A stretch of 64,000 bases of DNA from Phenylobacterium sp. Root1290 (GTDB lineage Bacteria > Pseudomonadota > Alphaproteobacteria > Caulobacterales > Caulobacteraceae), in contig NZ_LMEE01000001.1 in the NCBI RefSeq assembly GCF_001425305.1, forward strand, positions 1,316,183 to 1,380,182. The letters run 5' to 3'. Position 1 is the first letter of the stretch. Each line of letters begins with the position of its first letter. The notes below the pieces were generated by a model that ran no database searches, was not told the DNA's origin, and saw only the letters and a list, made by a program, of their open reading frames with translations. Shown here in pieces: positions 27,236 through 36,544 of this stretch. The position numbers and the translations under genes were made by a program.

Positions 27236-28366
27236 ATGAGTCGGGCTCTCCACTTCTACGAGTTTTTTGCCGGCGGCGGCATGGCCCGCGTCGGCCTTGG
27301 CGACAACTGGGCCTGCGCGTTCGCCAACGACTTCGATCGGCTCAAGGCCGCGACCTACCGCGCCAACTTCACGGATGCCGAAGAACATCTGCACGAGGGC
27401 GACGTCTGGGCGATCGATCCGGCTGACCTGCCGCCGCGTGTCGATCTCGCCTGGGCCTCCTCGCCGTGCCAGGACTTCAGCCTCGCCGGCGCCCGCGCCG
27501 GCCTGGCCGGCGGGCGCTCGTCGGCCTTCTTCGGCTTCTGGCGGCTGATGCAGGCGCTGGGCGAGAACGCCCCGCGCGCGGTGGTCATCGAGAACGTCTC
27601 GGGCCTGCTCTCGTCCCATGGCGGGGAGGACTTCACCGCCCTCTGCCGGGCGCTGGCCGATCAGGGCTACGCCTTCGGCGCGCTGGAGATCGACGCCGCC
27701 CGCTTCACGCCGCAGTCGCGGCCCCGCGTCTTCGTGATCGCCACCCGCCAGCCGCCCGCGCCAAGCCTGGTCGGCGACAGCCCGTTCCACACCCGCGCCG
27801 TGCGTCAGGCCCACGCCCGGCTGCCCGAATCCCTCGCTCGCCGCTGGATCTGGTGGCGCGGCGAGGCCCCGGCCGCCCGCAACACCGACCTGGCCGCTTT
27901 GCTCGAGCCCGACGCCGAGGTCGAGTGGCACGGCCGCGAGCGGACGCAGCGGCTGCTGGCGCTGATGGCCCCGCCGCACCTGGCCAAGATCGAGGCCGCC
28001 CGCGCCGCCGGGAGCCGTCAGGTCGGCGCGGTCTTCCGGCGGATGCGGGTCGAGGACGGCCGGCGCGTGCAGCGCGCCGAGATCCGTTTCGACGGCCTGG
28101 CCGGCTGCCTGCGCACCCCGCGCGGCGGTTCCTCGCGCCAGACCCTGGTCGTCGTCGAGAACGGCGAGATCCGCAGCCGGCTGGTCTCGCCTCGCGAAGG
28201 CGCCCGGCTGATGGGCCTGCCCGACGGCTACGTCCTGCCCCTCGCCGCCACCGGCGCGCTGCATGTGGTCGGCGACGGGGTCGTGGTTCCGGTCGTGCGC
28301 TGGCTGGCCGGCGAGATTCTCGAACCGTTGCTGCGCGCGCCGGCCGCCGCCCAGGCCGCCGAATAG
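27236..28366 (+). CDS. DNA (cytosine-5-)-methyltransferase
   Basis: 376 residues with the ordered motifs of C5-cytosine methyltransferases: I ([15 protein letters not shown], residues 7-21, SAM), IV (ASSPCQDFS, catalytic Cys near residue 80), VI (VVIENVSG), VIII ([13 protein letters not shown]), a target-recognition region at about 190-280, IX ([15 protein letters not shown]) and X ([16 protein letters not shown]). It transfers a methyl group to C5 of cytosine in a target that cannot be read from sequence. No restriction endonuclease is adjacent. A Vsr mismatch endonuclease gene lies 2.3 kb downstream on the same strand, which fits repair of T:G mismatches that arise from 5-methylcytosine. 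Confidence 0.93.
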   Translation: MSRALHFYEFFAGGGMARVGLGDNWACAFANDFDRLKAATYRANFTDAEEHLHEGDVWAIDPADLPPRVDLAWASSPCQDFSLAGARAGLAGGRSSAFFGFWRLMQALGENAPRAVVIENVSGLLSSHGGEDFTALCRALADQGYAFGALEIDAARFTPQSRPRVFVIATRQPPAPSLVGDSPFHTRAVRQAHARLPESLARRWIWWRGEAPAARNTDLAALLEPDAEVEWHGRERTQRLLALMAPPHLAKIEAARAAGSRQVGAVFRRMRVEDGRRVQRAEIRFDGLAGCLRTPRGGSSRQTLVVVENGEIRSRLVSPREGARLMGLPDGYVLPLAATGALHVVGDGVVVPVVRWLAGEILEPLLRAPAAAQAAE

Positions 28367-28454
28367 CCAGGCTGCGCCGCGAAACAGAAGAAGTGCGCTT
28401 CCAAATCCAGCGCGGGCCCTTAGGTTGACGCCACAGCCAACCGACGAGAGAGCC

Positions 28455-29435
<981 letters not shown>

Positions 29436-29439
29436 GCTC

Positions 29440-30627
29440 CTGAGGATCGCGGTCGTCGGATGCGGCGTCGCCGGCATGGCGGCGGCCCGCGCCCTGGCGC
29501 GCAAGGGACACGCCGTCGTGCTGCTGGAGGCTTTCCAGCAGCCGCGTCCGCTCGGCTCGGGGCTGCTGTTGCAGCCCTCGGGCCTGGCCGCCCTGCGCCA
29601 GCTCGGCCTCGACGCACAGGTGATCGAACGCGGGGCGCGGGTCGAACGCCTCGACGGACGCGATCTGCGCGGCCGGCTGATCATGGACATGCGCTATGCC
29701 GACTGGCGGCCGGACGCCTTTGGGATCGGCGTGCATCGCGCCACCCTGTTCGACGTCCTGCATGACGGCCTGGAGCCGGTCGGGGTCGAGGTGCGCACCG
29801 GGATCGAGGTCACTGGCTTCGAAGACCCGGCCGCCCCCGTCCTCATCGACGCGGCCGGCGGCCGCCACGGCCCCTTCGACCTGGTGATCGCGGCCGACGG
29901 CTCGGCCTCTCGGCTGCGCGACCTGCTGCGGCCGAACGCCCGGGCGCCGCTCTATCCGTGGGGCGCCGTCTGGGCCAACGCGCGCGACCAGGACGGGACC
30001 TTCGCAGGGTCGCTCTCCCAGCGCTATGATCGCGCCTCGACAATGATGGGTGTGCTGCCGATCGGGCGCGGCCCGGCCGGCGGCGCTGAACTGGTCAGCT
30101 TCTTCTGGTCCTTGCCGGTGACGCAGATGGACGGCTTCCTTGGCGGCGATCTGAGCGAATGGCGCGCCCGCGCCGTCGCCATGTGGCCGCAGGCCGCCCC
30201 GATCATCGAGCAGTTCCAGGACCCGGCCGCCTTCTCCCGCGCCACCTATCGCGACGTCCAGATTGGTCGCTGGTCGCAAGGGCGCTTCGTGCTGATCGGC
30301 GACGCCGCGCATGGAACCAGCCCTCAACTCGGCCAAGGCGCGAACATGGGCCTGATCGACGCCGTCGAGCTGGCCGACCGCCTCGGCGACGATATCCCGC
30401 GCTCGATCCGCGGCTTCCAGGCCTCGCGCCGTCGCCACGCGGGTCTCTACCAGTTCATGTCGCGCTGGCTGACGCCGATGTTCCAGTCCGGCGGCTGGCT
30501 GGGCCCGTTCGTCCGCGACGTCTTCTTCACGCCGATGTCCAAGGCGCCGGGCGGACGCCAGATGGCCGCGCGGGTGCTGACCGGCACGCTGCGCCTGGGC
30601 CGCACGCCAAAGGCCCTGCGCCCGTGA
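29440..30627 (+). CDS. FAD-dependent aromatic-ring-type monooxygenase, probable CTG start
   Basis: 395 residues if read from CTG 29440. Group A flavoprotein monooxygenase (UbiH/PHBH-like): IAVVGCGVAGMAAARALARKG (FAD Rossmann loop), LVIAADGSASRLRDLL (DG motif near residue 155) and FVLIGDAAHGTSPQLGQGANMG (GD motif near residue 290). The first ATG/GTG/TTG in frame is 29476, but starting there removes the GCGVAG dinucleotide loop, so translation most likely begins upstream; CTG 29440 is the only near-start that restores it, 4 nt after the cysK stop with AGGG upstream. Substrate unknown. Its TGA overlaps the GTG of vsr. Confidence 0.82.
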   Translation: MRIAVVGCGVAGMAAARALARKGHAVVLLEAFQQPRPLGSGLLLQPSGLAALRQLGLDAQVIERGARVERLDGRDLRGRLIMDMRYADWRPDAFGIGVHRATLFDVLHDGLEPVGVEVRTGIEVTGFEDPAAPVLIDAAGGRHGPFDLVIAADGSASRLRDLLRPNARAPLYPWGAVWANARDQDGTFAGSLSQRYDRASTMMGVLPIGRGPAGGAELVSFFWSLPVTQMDGFLGGDLSEWRARAVAMWPQAAPIIEQFQDPAAFSRATYRDVQIGRWSQGRFVLIGDAAHGTSPQLGQGANMGLIDAVELADRLGDDIPRSIRGFQASRRRHAGLYQFMSRWLTPMFQSGGWLGPFVRDVFFTPMSKAPGGRQMAARVLTGTLRLGRTPKALRP

Positions 30628-31034
30628 CCGACGTCTTCACCCCCGAGAAGCGCTCGGCGGTGATGGCCCGGGTGAAGGGCAAGAACACCACGCCGGAGCT
30701 TAAGGTCCGCAAGGCGCTGACCGCGCTCGGCGCGCGCTATCGCCTGAACCGCAAGGACCTGCCGGGCACGCCGGACATCGTCATGCCCGGCCGGCGGCTG
30801 GCGATCTTCGTGCACGGCTGCTTCTGGCACGGCCACGAATGCCCCCGCGGTTCGCGCGTGCCCAAGGCCAACCGCGAGTACTGGACCGCCAAGGTCGCCC
30901 GCAACGTCGCCCGCGACCAGCGCACCGCCGCCGAGTTGGCGGCCGCCGGCTGGCGCGTCGAGACCATCTGGGAATGCGACCTCAAGGACAGCGCGGCGCT
31001 GACCGAACGCCTGCGCGCCTTGCTGGCGTCCTAG
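30624..31034 (+). CDS. vsr: very short patch repair endonuclease Vsr
   Basis: 136 residues. Nicks 5' to the T of T:G mismatches produced by deamination of 5-methylcytosine, starting short-patch repair. Family landmarks: TPEKRSAVMARVKGKNTTPELKVRKAL, GTPDIVMPGRRLAIFVHGCFWHGHEC (catalytic Asp, Mg/His residues, zinc-site Cys and His), and ETIWECDLKD at the end. The GTG at 30624 overlaps the stop codon of the FAD monooxygenase (GTGA). The partner is likely the cytosine methyltransferase at 27236-28366, although two metabolic genes separate them. Confidence 0.93.
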   Translation: MTDVFTPEKRSAVMARVKGKNTTPELKVRKALTALGARYRLNRKDLPGTPDIVMPGRRLAIFVHGCFWHGHECPRGSRVPKANREYWTAKVARNVARDQRTAAELAAAGWRVETIWECDLKDSAALTERLRALLAS

Positions 31035-31043
31035 ATACCTTAG

Positions 31044-31076
31044 CCCTCTCCCTCTGGGAGAGGGTTGGGTGAGGGC
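31044..31076. repeat. CTCTCCC/GGGAGAGG palindrome (family B, short copy)
   Basis: CCCTCTCCC TCT GGGAGAGGG perfect 9-bp stem (31044-31064), then TTGGGTGAGGG. It lies between the convergent vsr and OsmC genes and may act as a two-way terminator. Related to the long elements at 43798 and 45673. Confidence 0.75.
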
Positions 31077-31079
31077 CTT

Positions 31080-31532
31080 CTAAACCACCGTCACCTCGGT
31101 CTTCACCGAATTGGCGATGAAGCACTCCTCGTGCGCCTCGTGGTGCAGGTGGGCCAGCTGCCCGGCGTCCGGCGCCGCGCCGTCCCACTCGATCTTCGGC
31201 GACAGCACGACCTTGGTCACCGCCATCTTGCCGGGCGCGATCTCCTCCATCACCCCGCTGGCGTGGTCGCGATAGGACGTCACCACGAACCCGGCCAACC
31301 GCGCCTTATGCAGGAAGGTCAGCATGTGACAGTTGGAAAGGGCGGCGACGAACATCTCCTCGGGATCGACCGCCTCTTCGACCGCCCACTTGCCGACCAC
31401 ATGCGGCGAGGCCGAGGCGGGCACGATCAGCCCGCCGTCGAAGCTCACCACATGACCACGGCTGTAGCGTCCCTTGGCGAAGTCCTCGCCGTCGCGGAGG
31501 CTCCAGGCGACGTCGGCCGTGTAGCTGGCCAT
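31080..31532 (-). CDS. OsmC-family peroxiredoxin-like protein
   Basis: 150 residues. OsmC/Ohr fold with the two redox cysteines in AALSNCHMLTFLHKA (Cys68) and HEECFIANSVKTEV (Cys137), plus the N-terminal GHVVSFDGG strand. Family members reduce organic or lipid hydroperoxides using lipoyl or thiol reductants. ATG 31532 shares its A with the stop codon of the acyl-CoA dehydrogenase gene (TGATG), so translation is coupled. Co-expression with a fatty-acid beta-oxidation flavoenzyme, which can leak peroxide, makes protective peroxide removal plausible. Confidence 0.9.
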   Translation of the reverse strand: MASYTADVAWSLRDGEDFAKGRYSRGHVVSFDGGLIVPASASPHVVGKWAVEEAVDPEEMFVAALSNCHMLTFLHKARLAGFVVTSYRDHASGVMEEIAPGKMAVTKVVLSPKIEWDGAAPDAGQLAHLHHEAHEECFIANSVKTEVTVV

Positions 31533-33319
31533 CAGAACGCCTCCGCCGGCAGCGCCATCATCAGCTCCGAGCCGGTCTTCAACTTGGCCAGGTGCGCGCC
31601 GGTCTCAGGCAGGATGCGCTCGATGTAGTAACGGCCGACCACCAGCTTGTTGGCGTAGAACGGGTCGCTCTCACCGGCCGCGATCTTGCCCTGCACGGTC
31701 TTGGCGATCTGGGCCCACATATAGGCCAGCGCCGTCAGCCCGAAGAGGTGCATGTAGTCGGTCGAGGCGGCGCCGGCGTTGTCGGGATTCATCAGCCCGT
31801 TCTGCATCATCCACATGGTGGCGTCCTGCAGTTCGCCCTTGGCCTTGGCCAGGCCGTCCGTGAACGGCTTCAGGTCCTTGTCATCGCCGTTCGCCTCTAC
31901 GAAGGCGTCGATCTCGGCGAAGAAGCTCATCACCGCCCGGCCGCCCTCGGCCGCCAGCTTGCGGCCGACCAGGTCCAGCGCCTGCACACCGTTGGTGCCC
32001 TCGTAGATCAGCGCGATGCGCACGTCGCGCATGTACTGGCTGACCGGGAAGTGCTCGGTGAAGCCAGAGCCGCCATGCACCTGCACAGCGTTCGAGCAGA
32101 CCTGCAGCCCCTTGTCGGTCAGGTAGCCCTTCACCACCGGGGTCATCAGCGCCATGTAGTCCGCGCCCTTCTGGCGCACCGCCTCGTCGGGGCTCGAATG
32201 GGCCAGGTCGCCCTGCAGCGCCGTCCAGAACAGGAAGGCGCGGCCGCCCTCGATGAGGGCCTTGGAATCCATCAGCATCCGGCGCACGTCCGGGTGGACG
32301 ATGATCGGATCGGCCGGGCCGTCCGGGTTCTTCGGCCCGGTCAGCGAGCGGCCCTGCAGGCGTTCCTTGGCGAAGGTGGCGGCGGCCTGATAGGCGGCCT
32401 CGGCCTGGGCGATGCCCTGCAGGCCCACCCCGATCCGGGCCTCGTTCATCATCACGAACATCAGCGACAGGCCGCGGTTCTCCTCGCCGACCAGCCAGCC
32501 CACCGACTCCTCGTGACGGATCACGCAGGTGGCGTTGCCGTGGATGCCCATCTTCTCTTCCAGGCCGTCGCAATAGACGCTGTTGCGCGCGCCCGGCTTG
32601 CCCTCGGCGTCGGGGATGAACTTCGGCACGATGAACAGGCTGATGCCGCGCGTGCCCTGGGGCGCGCCCTCGATGCGGGCCAGCACCAGGTGGACGATGT
32701 TCTCGGCCATGTCGTGCTCGCCGCCGGAGATCCAGATCTTCCCGCCGGTGATCTTGTAGGAGCCGTCGCCTTGGGGGACCGCCTTGGTCCTCAGCAGGCC
32801 CAGGTCCGTGCCGCAGTGCGGCTCGGTCAGGTTCATCGTCCCGCCCCATTGGCCCGAGGCCAACTTGGGCAGGTAGAGGTCCTTCTGCGCGTCCGACCCG
32901 CCGTTCAGGATCGCCGAATAGGCGCCGTGGGTCAGGCCAGGATACATCGAGAAGGCCATGTTGGCCGACGAGCTCATCTCCGAGAACGACAGGTTGACCA
33001 CGTGCGGCAGGCCCTGGCCGCCATAGGCCGGCTCCGCGCCCAGCGCCGGCCAGCCGCCCTCGACCAGCTGGGCGTAGGCCTCCTTGAAGCCCGCCGGCGT
33101 CTTCACGGTATGATCGGCGCTCCAGACGCAGCCTTCCTTGTCGCCGACGCTGTTCAGCGGGGCCAGCACCTCGCCGGTGAAGCGGCCGGCTTCCTCGACG
33201 ATCTGCTCGATCACGTCCATCGAGGCGTCCGCAAAGCCGGGCAGGTTGGCGTACTTCTCGATCTCCAGCACGTCGCGCAGCAGGAAGATGTGGTCGCGTA
33301 CGGGGGGCTGATAGGGCAT
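31532..33319 (-). CDS. acyl-CoA dehydrogenase with C-terminal extension
   Basis: 595-residue FAD enzyme that forms the 2,3 double bond of acyl-CoA in beta-oxidation. Landmarks: MNLTEPHCGTDLGLLRTKA and KIWISGGEHDMAENIVHLVLARI (FAD/substrate loop), NEARIGVGLQGIAQAEAAYQ, and RIALIYEGTNGVQALDLVGRKL with the candidate catalytic Glu. After the dehydrogenase core is a helical extension (about residues 465-595) typical of the 590-600-residue group. ATG 33319 (MPYQPPVRDHIFLLRDVL) follows GGAG. Upstream lies a MerR regulator gene on the same strand; downstream an OsmC gene starts inside the stop codon. Confidence 0.93.
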   Translation of the reverse strand: MPYQPPVRDHIFLLRDVLEIEKYANLPGFADASMDVIEQIVEEAGRFTGEVLAPLNSVGDKEGCVWSADHTVKTPAGFKEAYAQLVEGGWPALGAEPAYGGQGLPHVVNLSFSEMSSSANMAFSMYPGLTHGAYSAILNGGSDAQKDLYLPKLASGQWGGTMNLTEPHCGTDLGLLRTKAVPQGDGSYKITGGKIWISGGEHDMAENIVHLVLARIEGAPQGTRGISLFIVPKFIPDAEGKPGARNSVYCDGLEEKMGIHGNATCVIRHEESVGWLVGEENRGLSLMFVMMNEARIGVGLQGIAQAEAAYQAAATFAKERLQGRSLTGPKNPDGPADPIIVHPDVRRMLMDSKALIEGGRAFLFWTALQGDLAHSSPDEAVRQKGADYMALMTPVVKGYLTDKGLQVCSNAVQVHGGSGFTEHFPVSQYMRDVRIALIYEGTNGVQALDLVGRKLAAEGGRAVMSFFAEIDAFVEANGDDKDLKPFTDGLAKAKGELQDATMWMMQNGLMNPDNAGAASTDYMHLFGLTALAYMWAQIAKTVQGKIAAGESDPFYANKLVVGRYYIERILPETGAHLAKLKTGSELMMALPAEAF

Positions 33320-33399
33320 GTCCGCTCCAATGGGCCGGTGACGGCGAAAGGGGCTCCCGACCATGCCGGAAGCCCTGAAAGGTTATCGTGGTTGCACGT

Positions 33400-33415
33400 T
33401 CACGGCGAACCGTGA
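33400..33415. promoter_or_regulatory. palindrome between MerR and acyl-CoA dehydrogenase genes
   Basis: TCACGG CGAA CCGTGA, a perfect 6-bp inverted repeat (UUCG loop on the minus-strand RNA), 8 bp after the MerR gene stop and 81 bp before the dehydrogenase start. It may be a terminator-like hairpin for merR or an operator of the dehydrogenase operon; sequence alone does not decide. Confidence 0.4.
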
Positions 33416-33422
33416 CCGGCGA

Positions 33423-33896
33423 TTATTTGGCGTGTTCCAGATCGCCCAACCGTTCGCGCAGCACCTGGTCGTAATCCGCCGCGCGAGGCAGCAGGTCGGG
33501 CCGCGTGGCCTTCAGGTGCTCCTCCAGCGCGTCGCATCCCTTGCGCAGCTCGTCGATGGCCTGCTCGATGTCGTTGCGCTGGGCCTCAAGCTCCAGGATG
33601 CGCTCGCGGAATTTCACCAGGGACTTGGCGTTCTGCGCCGCCCCGCCGTCGTTCAGTTCGTAGAGATCGAGAATCTCGCCGATCTCGGCCAGCGCCAGGC
33701 CCACCCGCTTGCCGCGCAGGATCAGCTGCAGACGGGCGCGGTCCTTGTAGGAATAGACCCGGTTCATGCCGTCCCGCGCCGGAGAGATCAGCCCCTTGTC
33801 TTCGTAGAAGCGCAGGGCGCGCGGGGTGCATTTGAACTCGAGGCACAGCTGGCGAATGGTGAACGTGCGATTGGGCCGACGAAGGTCAGTGGCCAT
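33423..33896 (-). CDS. MerR-family transcriptional regulator
   Basis: 157 residues. N-terminal winged helix TFTIRQLCLEFKCTPRALRFYEDKGLISPARDGMNRVYSYKDRARLQLILRGKRVGLALAEIGEIL (about residues 11-77), then a dimerisation coiled coil (FRERILELEAQRNDIEQAIDELRKGCDALEEHL). The DNA-binding arrangement is that of MerR proteins next to acyl-CoA dehydrogenase genes, which respond to acyl-CoA or related ligands. No metal-binding cysteine cluster is present. It is encoded just upstream of the acyl-CoA dehydrogenase/OsmC pair and likely controls it. Confidence 0.88.
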   Translation of the reverse strand: MATDLRRPNRTFTIRQLCLEFKCTPRALRFYEDKGLISPARDGMNRVYSYKDRARLQLILRGKRVGLALAEIGEILDLYELNDGGAAQNAKSLVKFRERILELEAQRNDIEQAIDELRKGCDALEEHLKATRPDLLPRAADYDQVLRERLGDLEHAK

Positions 33897-33935
33897 GGGC
33901 GCCCTCCCTGGACGCTGTCGTTTCTATTGGCTGAC

Positions 33936-33965
33936 ACCGTAAGTCGATGCTTCCGTTTACGTCAA
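33936..33965 (-). promoter_or_regulatory. candidate MerR-type promoter of the merR gene
   Basis: Minus strand TTGACG (33965-33960), 18-nt spacer, TACGGT (33941-33936), 39 bp before the MerR ATG. The spacer and flanks form a partial dyad (TGACGTAA and TTACGGTGTCA), as expected for an autoregulated MerR gene. Confidence 0.45.
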
Positions 33966-34054
33966 GGTGATCAACGTTCACTCGGGTGTGAGGGCGGCGC
34001 CTGGACCAGGCGGATCGAACGACCCTAGGTTGGTCGCTCGAAAGGGGCGTTTTC

Positions 34055-36502
34055 ATGGTTCGATCTGGTTTGCTGGCGGCTGCTTCGGCGGCGGCGATGG
34101 CGGCGTGTCTGGCGCTCGCAACCCCGGCCTTCGCCGCCCCCGAGAAGACCGCGTCCGCCACTGCCGGCGCGGTCCGCCAGGACGGGCTGCTACCAGTCTA
34201 TGTCGACAACTCCAGGGGCCGGATCCTGCTGTCGCTGCCCGCGCCGGACGCCCAGGGCGTCAGCGGCCGCTTCCTCTATGTGACCGCCCTGAAGACCGGT
34301 CTTGGTTCGGCGCCCGTGGGCCTCGACCGGGCGCGGATCGGCGACACCCAGGTGCTGGCCTTCCGCCGCATCGGCAGAAAGGTGGTGGCCGAGTTCGAAA
34401 ACCATCGCTTCCGCGCCGCCGGCGCCCCCGACGCCGAACAGGCGGCCGCCCGCGAGGCGTTCTCGGTCTCCACGGTCTGGGCCGGCGACGTGATCGAGAC
34501 CACGCCCGACGGCCGCACCCTGGTCGACATCGGCGGCTTCCTGACCCGCGACGGCATCGGCGTCGCCGACGCCCTCAAGCAAGCCGGCGAGGCCGGTTAC
34601 AAGCTGGTCCCCGATCTCTCGCTCGCCGACCCCGGCGCGGTGAAGGTGTTCCCCGAGAACCTCGAGTTCGAGGCCCGCCAGACCTACGCTTCCGACACCC
34701 CCGGCCCGGAAGTGCGCAACATCGCGCCCGACCCGAAACTGATCACCTTCGAGGTCCGCCACAGCCTGGTGAAGCTGCCCGAGCCCGGCTACGAACCGCG
34801 CGTCTTCGATCCGCGCACCGGCGGCTTCTCGACCATGGTGCTCGACTACGCCGCGCCGCTCGGCGAGGAGATCGTCCAGCGCTACGCCAATCGCTTCCGC
34901 CTGGAAAAGACCGACCCGGCCGCCGCCCGCTCACCGGTGAAAAAGCCGATCGTCTTCTATGTCGACCGCGCCGCGCCCGAACCGATCCGCAGCGCCCTGG
35001 TCGACGGCGCTGCCTGGTGGAACCAGGCGTTCGACGCCGCCGGCTTCGTTGACGCCTTCCAGGTCAAGGTGCTGCCCGAAGGCGCCGACCCGCTGGACGT
35101 CCGCTACAACGTCATCAACTGGGTCGACCGCGCCACCCGCGGTTGGTCCTATGGCCAGGCTGTGGTCGATCCGCGCACCGGCGAGATCGTCAAGGGATCG
35201 GTGCTGCTGGGCGCCCTGCGTGTGCGCCAGGACATGCTGATCTTCGAGGGCCTGGTCGGCGCCCACCACAACGGGACCGGCGGGCCGAACGACCCCATCC
35301 AGGTCTCGCTGGCGCGGCTGCGCCAGCTCTCGGCCCACGAGGTGGGCCACTCGATCGGCTTCGCCCACAACTTCGCCGGCTCGACCCAGGACCGCGCCTC
35401 GGTGATGGACTACCCCGCGCCACGGGTGCTGCTGAAAGACGGCCGCATCGACCTCTCCGACGCCTACGGCGTCGATATCGGCGGTTGGGACAAGTTCACC
35501 GTCGATTGGCTCTATGGCGAAGGCGGCGAGTCCGCCCAGCGCAAGGTCAAGGCCTCGGTCGACCAGGGCCAGCGCTACGTCACCGACGTCGACGCGCGCC
35601 CGATGGGCGTGGCCCAGCCCTGGGGCAGCCTCTGGGATGACGGTCCCGATCCGGCGGCGGAGCTGACCCGCATGATGGCCGTGCGCCGCGCGGCCTTGGG
35701 CCAGTTCGGCCTCGGCGCGCTGAAGCCCGGCGAACCGGTCGCCAATCTCAAGCGCAAGTACGCGCCGATCTACCTGCTGCACCGCTACCAGCTGGAGGCG
35801 GCCAGCAAGCTCGTGGGCGGCGTCGACTTCGCCTATGCCGTGATCGGCGACGGCCGCGAAACCTCGCACCCGGTCCCGGCCGCCCAGCAACGCGCGGCGC
35901 TTTCCGCCCTGCTCGCCACCCTCGCACCCGGCGAGCTCGACACCCCGGAGACGCTGACGGCGATGCTGTCCTCGGCGCAGTCAGGTGATCCCGACCGCCA
36001 GTACACGATCGAGGTGTTCGCCACCGCCGGCGGCCCGGTCTTCGATCCGTTGGTCGCCGCCGAGGTCGCCGCCGGCCTGACTCTCGACAACCTGCTGGCG
36101 CCCGACCGCATGGCCCGCCTCGTCGACCAGCACCGGCGCGATCCGGCCCAGCTCGGCGCCGGCGAGATGTTGGACCAGCTGATGGATACCGTGTTCACGC
36201 CCGCGACCGGCCGGCTGGGCGAAGTCTCCCGCAGGGTTCAGACCCGGCTGGTGTTGAACCTGGCGAACGCCGCTCGGGACCCCAAGGTGTCGCCCGCAGT
36301 CGCTGCGGAAATCGGCGCCCGACTCGCTGCTCTGCCCGCGCGGCTGAAGGGCGGCGCCGACGCCGCCGACCGCGCCCATCGCCAGCGCCTGATCGCCCTG
36401 CTCGGCGACCCGGCCCTGCTGGCGGACCTCTCCGCCCCGCGCCTCAAGCCCCAGACGCCGCCCGGCATGCCGATCGGCGACGGGGACTTCGGGGGAAGGT
36501 GA
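34055..36502 (+). CDS. secreted zinc-dependent metalloprotease (DUF5117/DUF4953 type)
   Basis: 815 residues. Signal peptide MVRSGLLAAASAAAMAACLALATPAFAAP, then a DUF5117-like N-terminal domain (about residues 45-330), and a metzincin catalytic site SAHEVGHSIGFAHNFAGS with HEVGHSIGFAH at 428-438 (three zinc His, catalytic Glu) followed by ASVMDYPAPR, the Met-turn region. The C-terminal 350 residues are helical and match the extended-domain group of Caulobacterales and Bacteroidetes. Likely periplasmic or exported. ATG at 34055. Ends next to a palindrome that separates it from lysS-type gene lysK on the other strand. Confidence 0.9.
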   Translation: MVRSGLLAAASAAAMAACLALATPAFAAPEKTASATAGAVRQDGLLPVYVDNSRGRILLSLPAPDAQGVSGRFLYVTALKTGLGSAPVGLDRARIGDTQVLAFRRIGRKVVAEFENHRFRAAGAPDAEQAAAREAFSVSTVWAGDVIETTPDGRTLVDIGGFLTRDGIGVADALKQAGEAGYKLVPDLSLADPGAVKVFPENLEFEARQTYASDTPGPEVRNIAPDPKLITFEVRHSLVKLPEPGYEPRVFDPRTGGFSTMVLDYAAPLGEEIVQRYANRFRLEKTDPAAARSPVKKPIVFYVDRAAPEPIRSALVDGAAWWNQAFDAAGFVDAFQVKVLPEGADPLDVRYNVINWVDRATRGWSYGQAVVDPRTGEIVKGSVLLGALRVRQDMLIFEGLVGAHHNGTGGPNDPIQVSLARLRQLSAHEVGHSIGFAHNFAGSTQDRASVMDYPAPRVLLKDGRIDLSDAYGVDIGGWDKFTVDWLYGEGGESAQRKVKASVDQGQRYVTDVDARPMGVAQPWGSLWDDGPDPAAELTRMMAVRRAALGQFGLGALKPGEPVANLKRKYAPIYLLHRYQLEAASKLVGGVDFAYAVIGDGRETSHPVPAAQQRAALSALLATLAPGELDTPETLTAMLSSAQSGDPDRQYTIEVFATAGGPVFDPLVAAEVAAGLTLDNLLAPDRMARLVDQHRRDPAQLGAGEMLDQLMDTVFTPATGRLGEVSRRVQTRLVLNLANAARDPKVSPAVAAEIGARLAALPARLKGGADAADRAHRQRLIALLGDPALLADLSAPRLKPQTPPGMPIGDGDFGGR

Positions 36503-36503
36503 C

Positions 36504-36533
36504 AAGCGTCGTCCCGGTTTCGGGATGACGCTT
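36504..36533. terminator. bidirectional terminator-like palindrome (GTCATCCCGG family)
   Basis: AAGCGTCGTCCCGG / CGGGATGACGCTT, 13-bp arms with a G:T-type mismatch and a short loop, between the convergent metalloprotease and lysyl-tRNA synthetase genes (stop codons at 36502 and 36545). Confidence 0.7.
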
Positions 36534-36544
36534 GGCCCTGGAGC

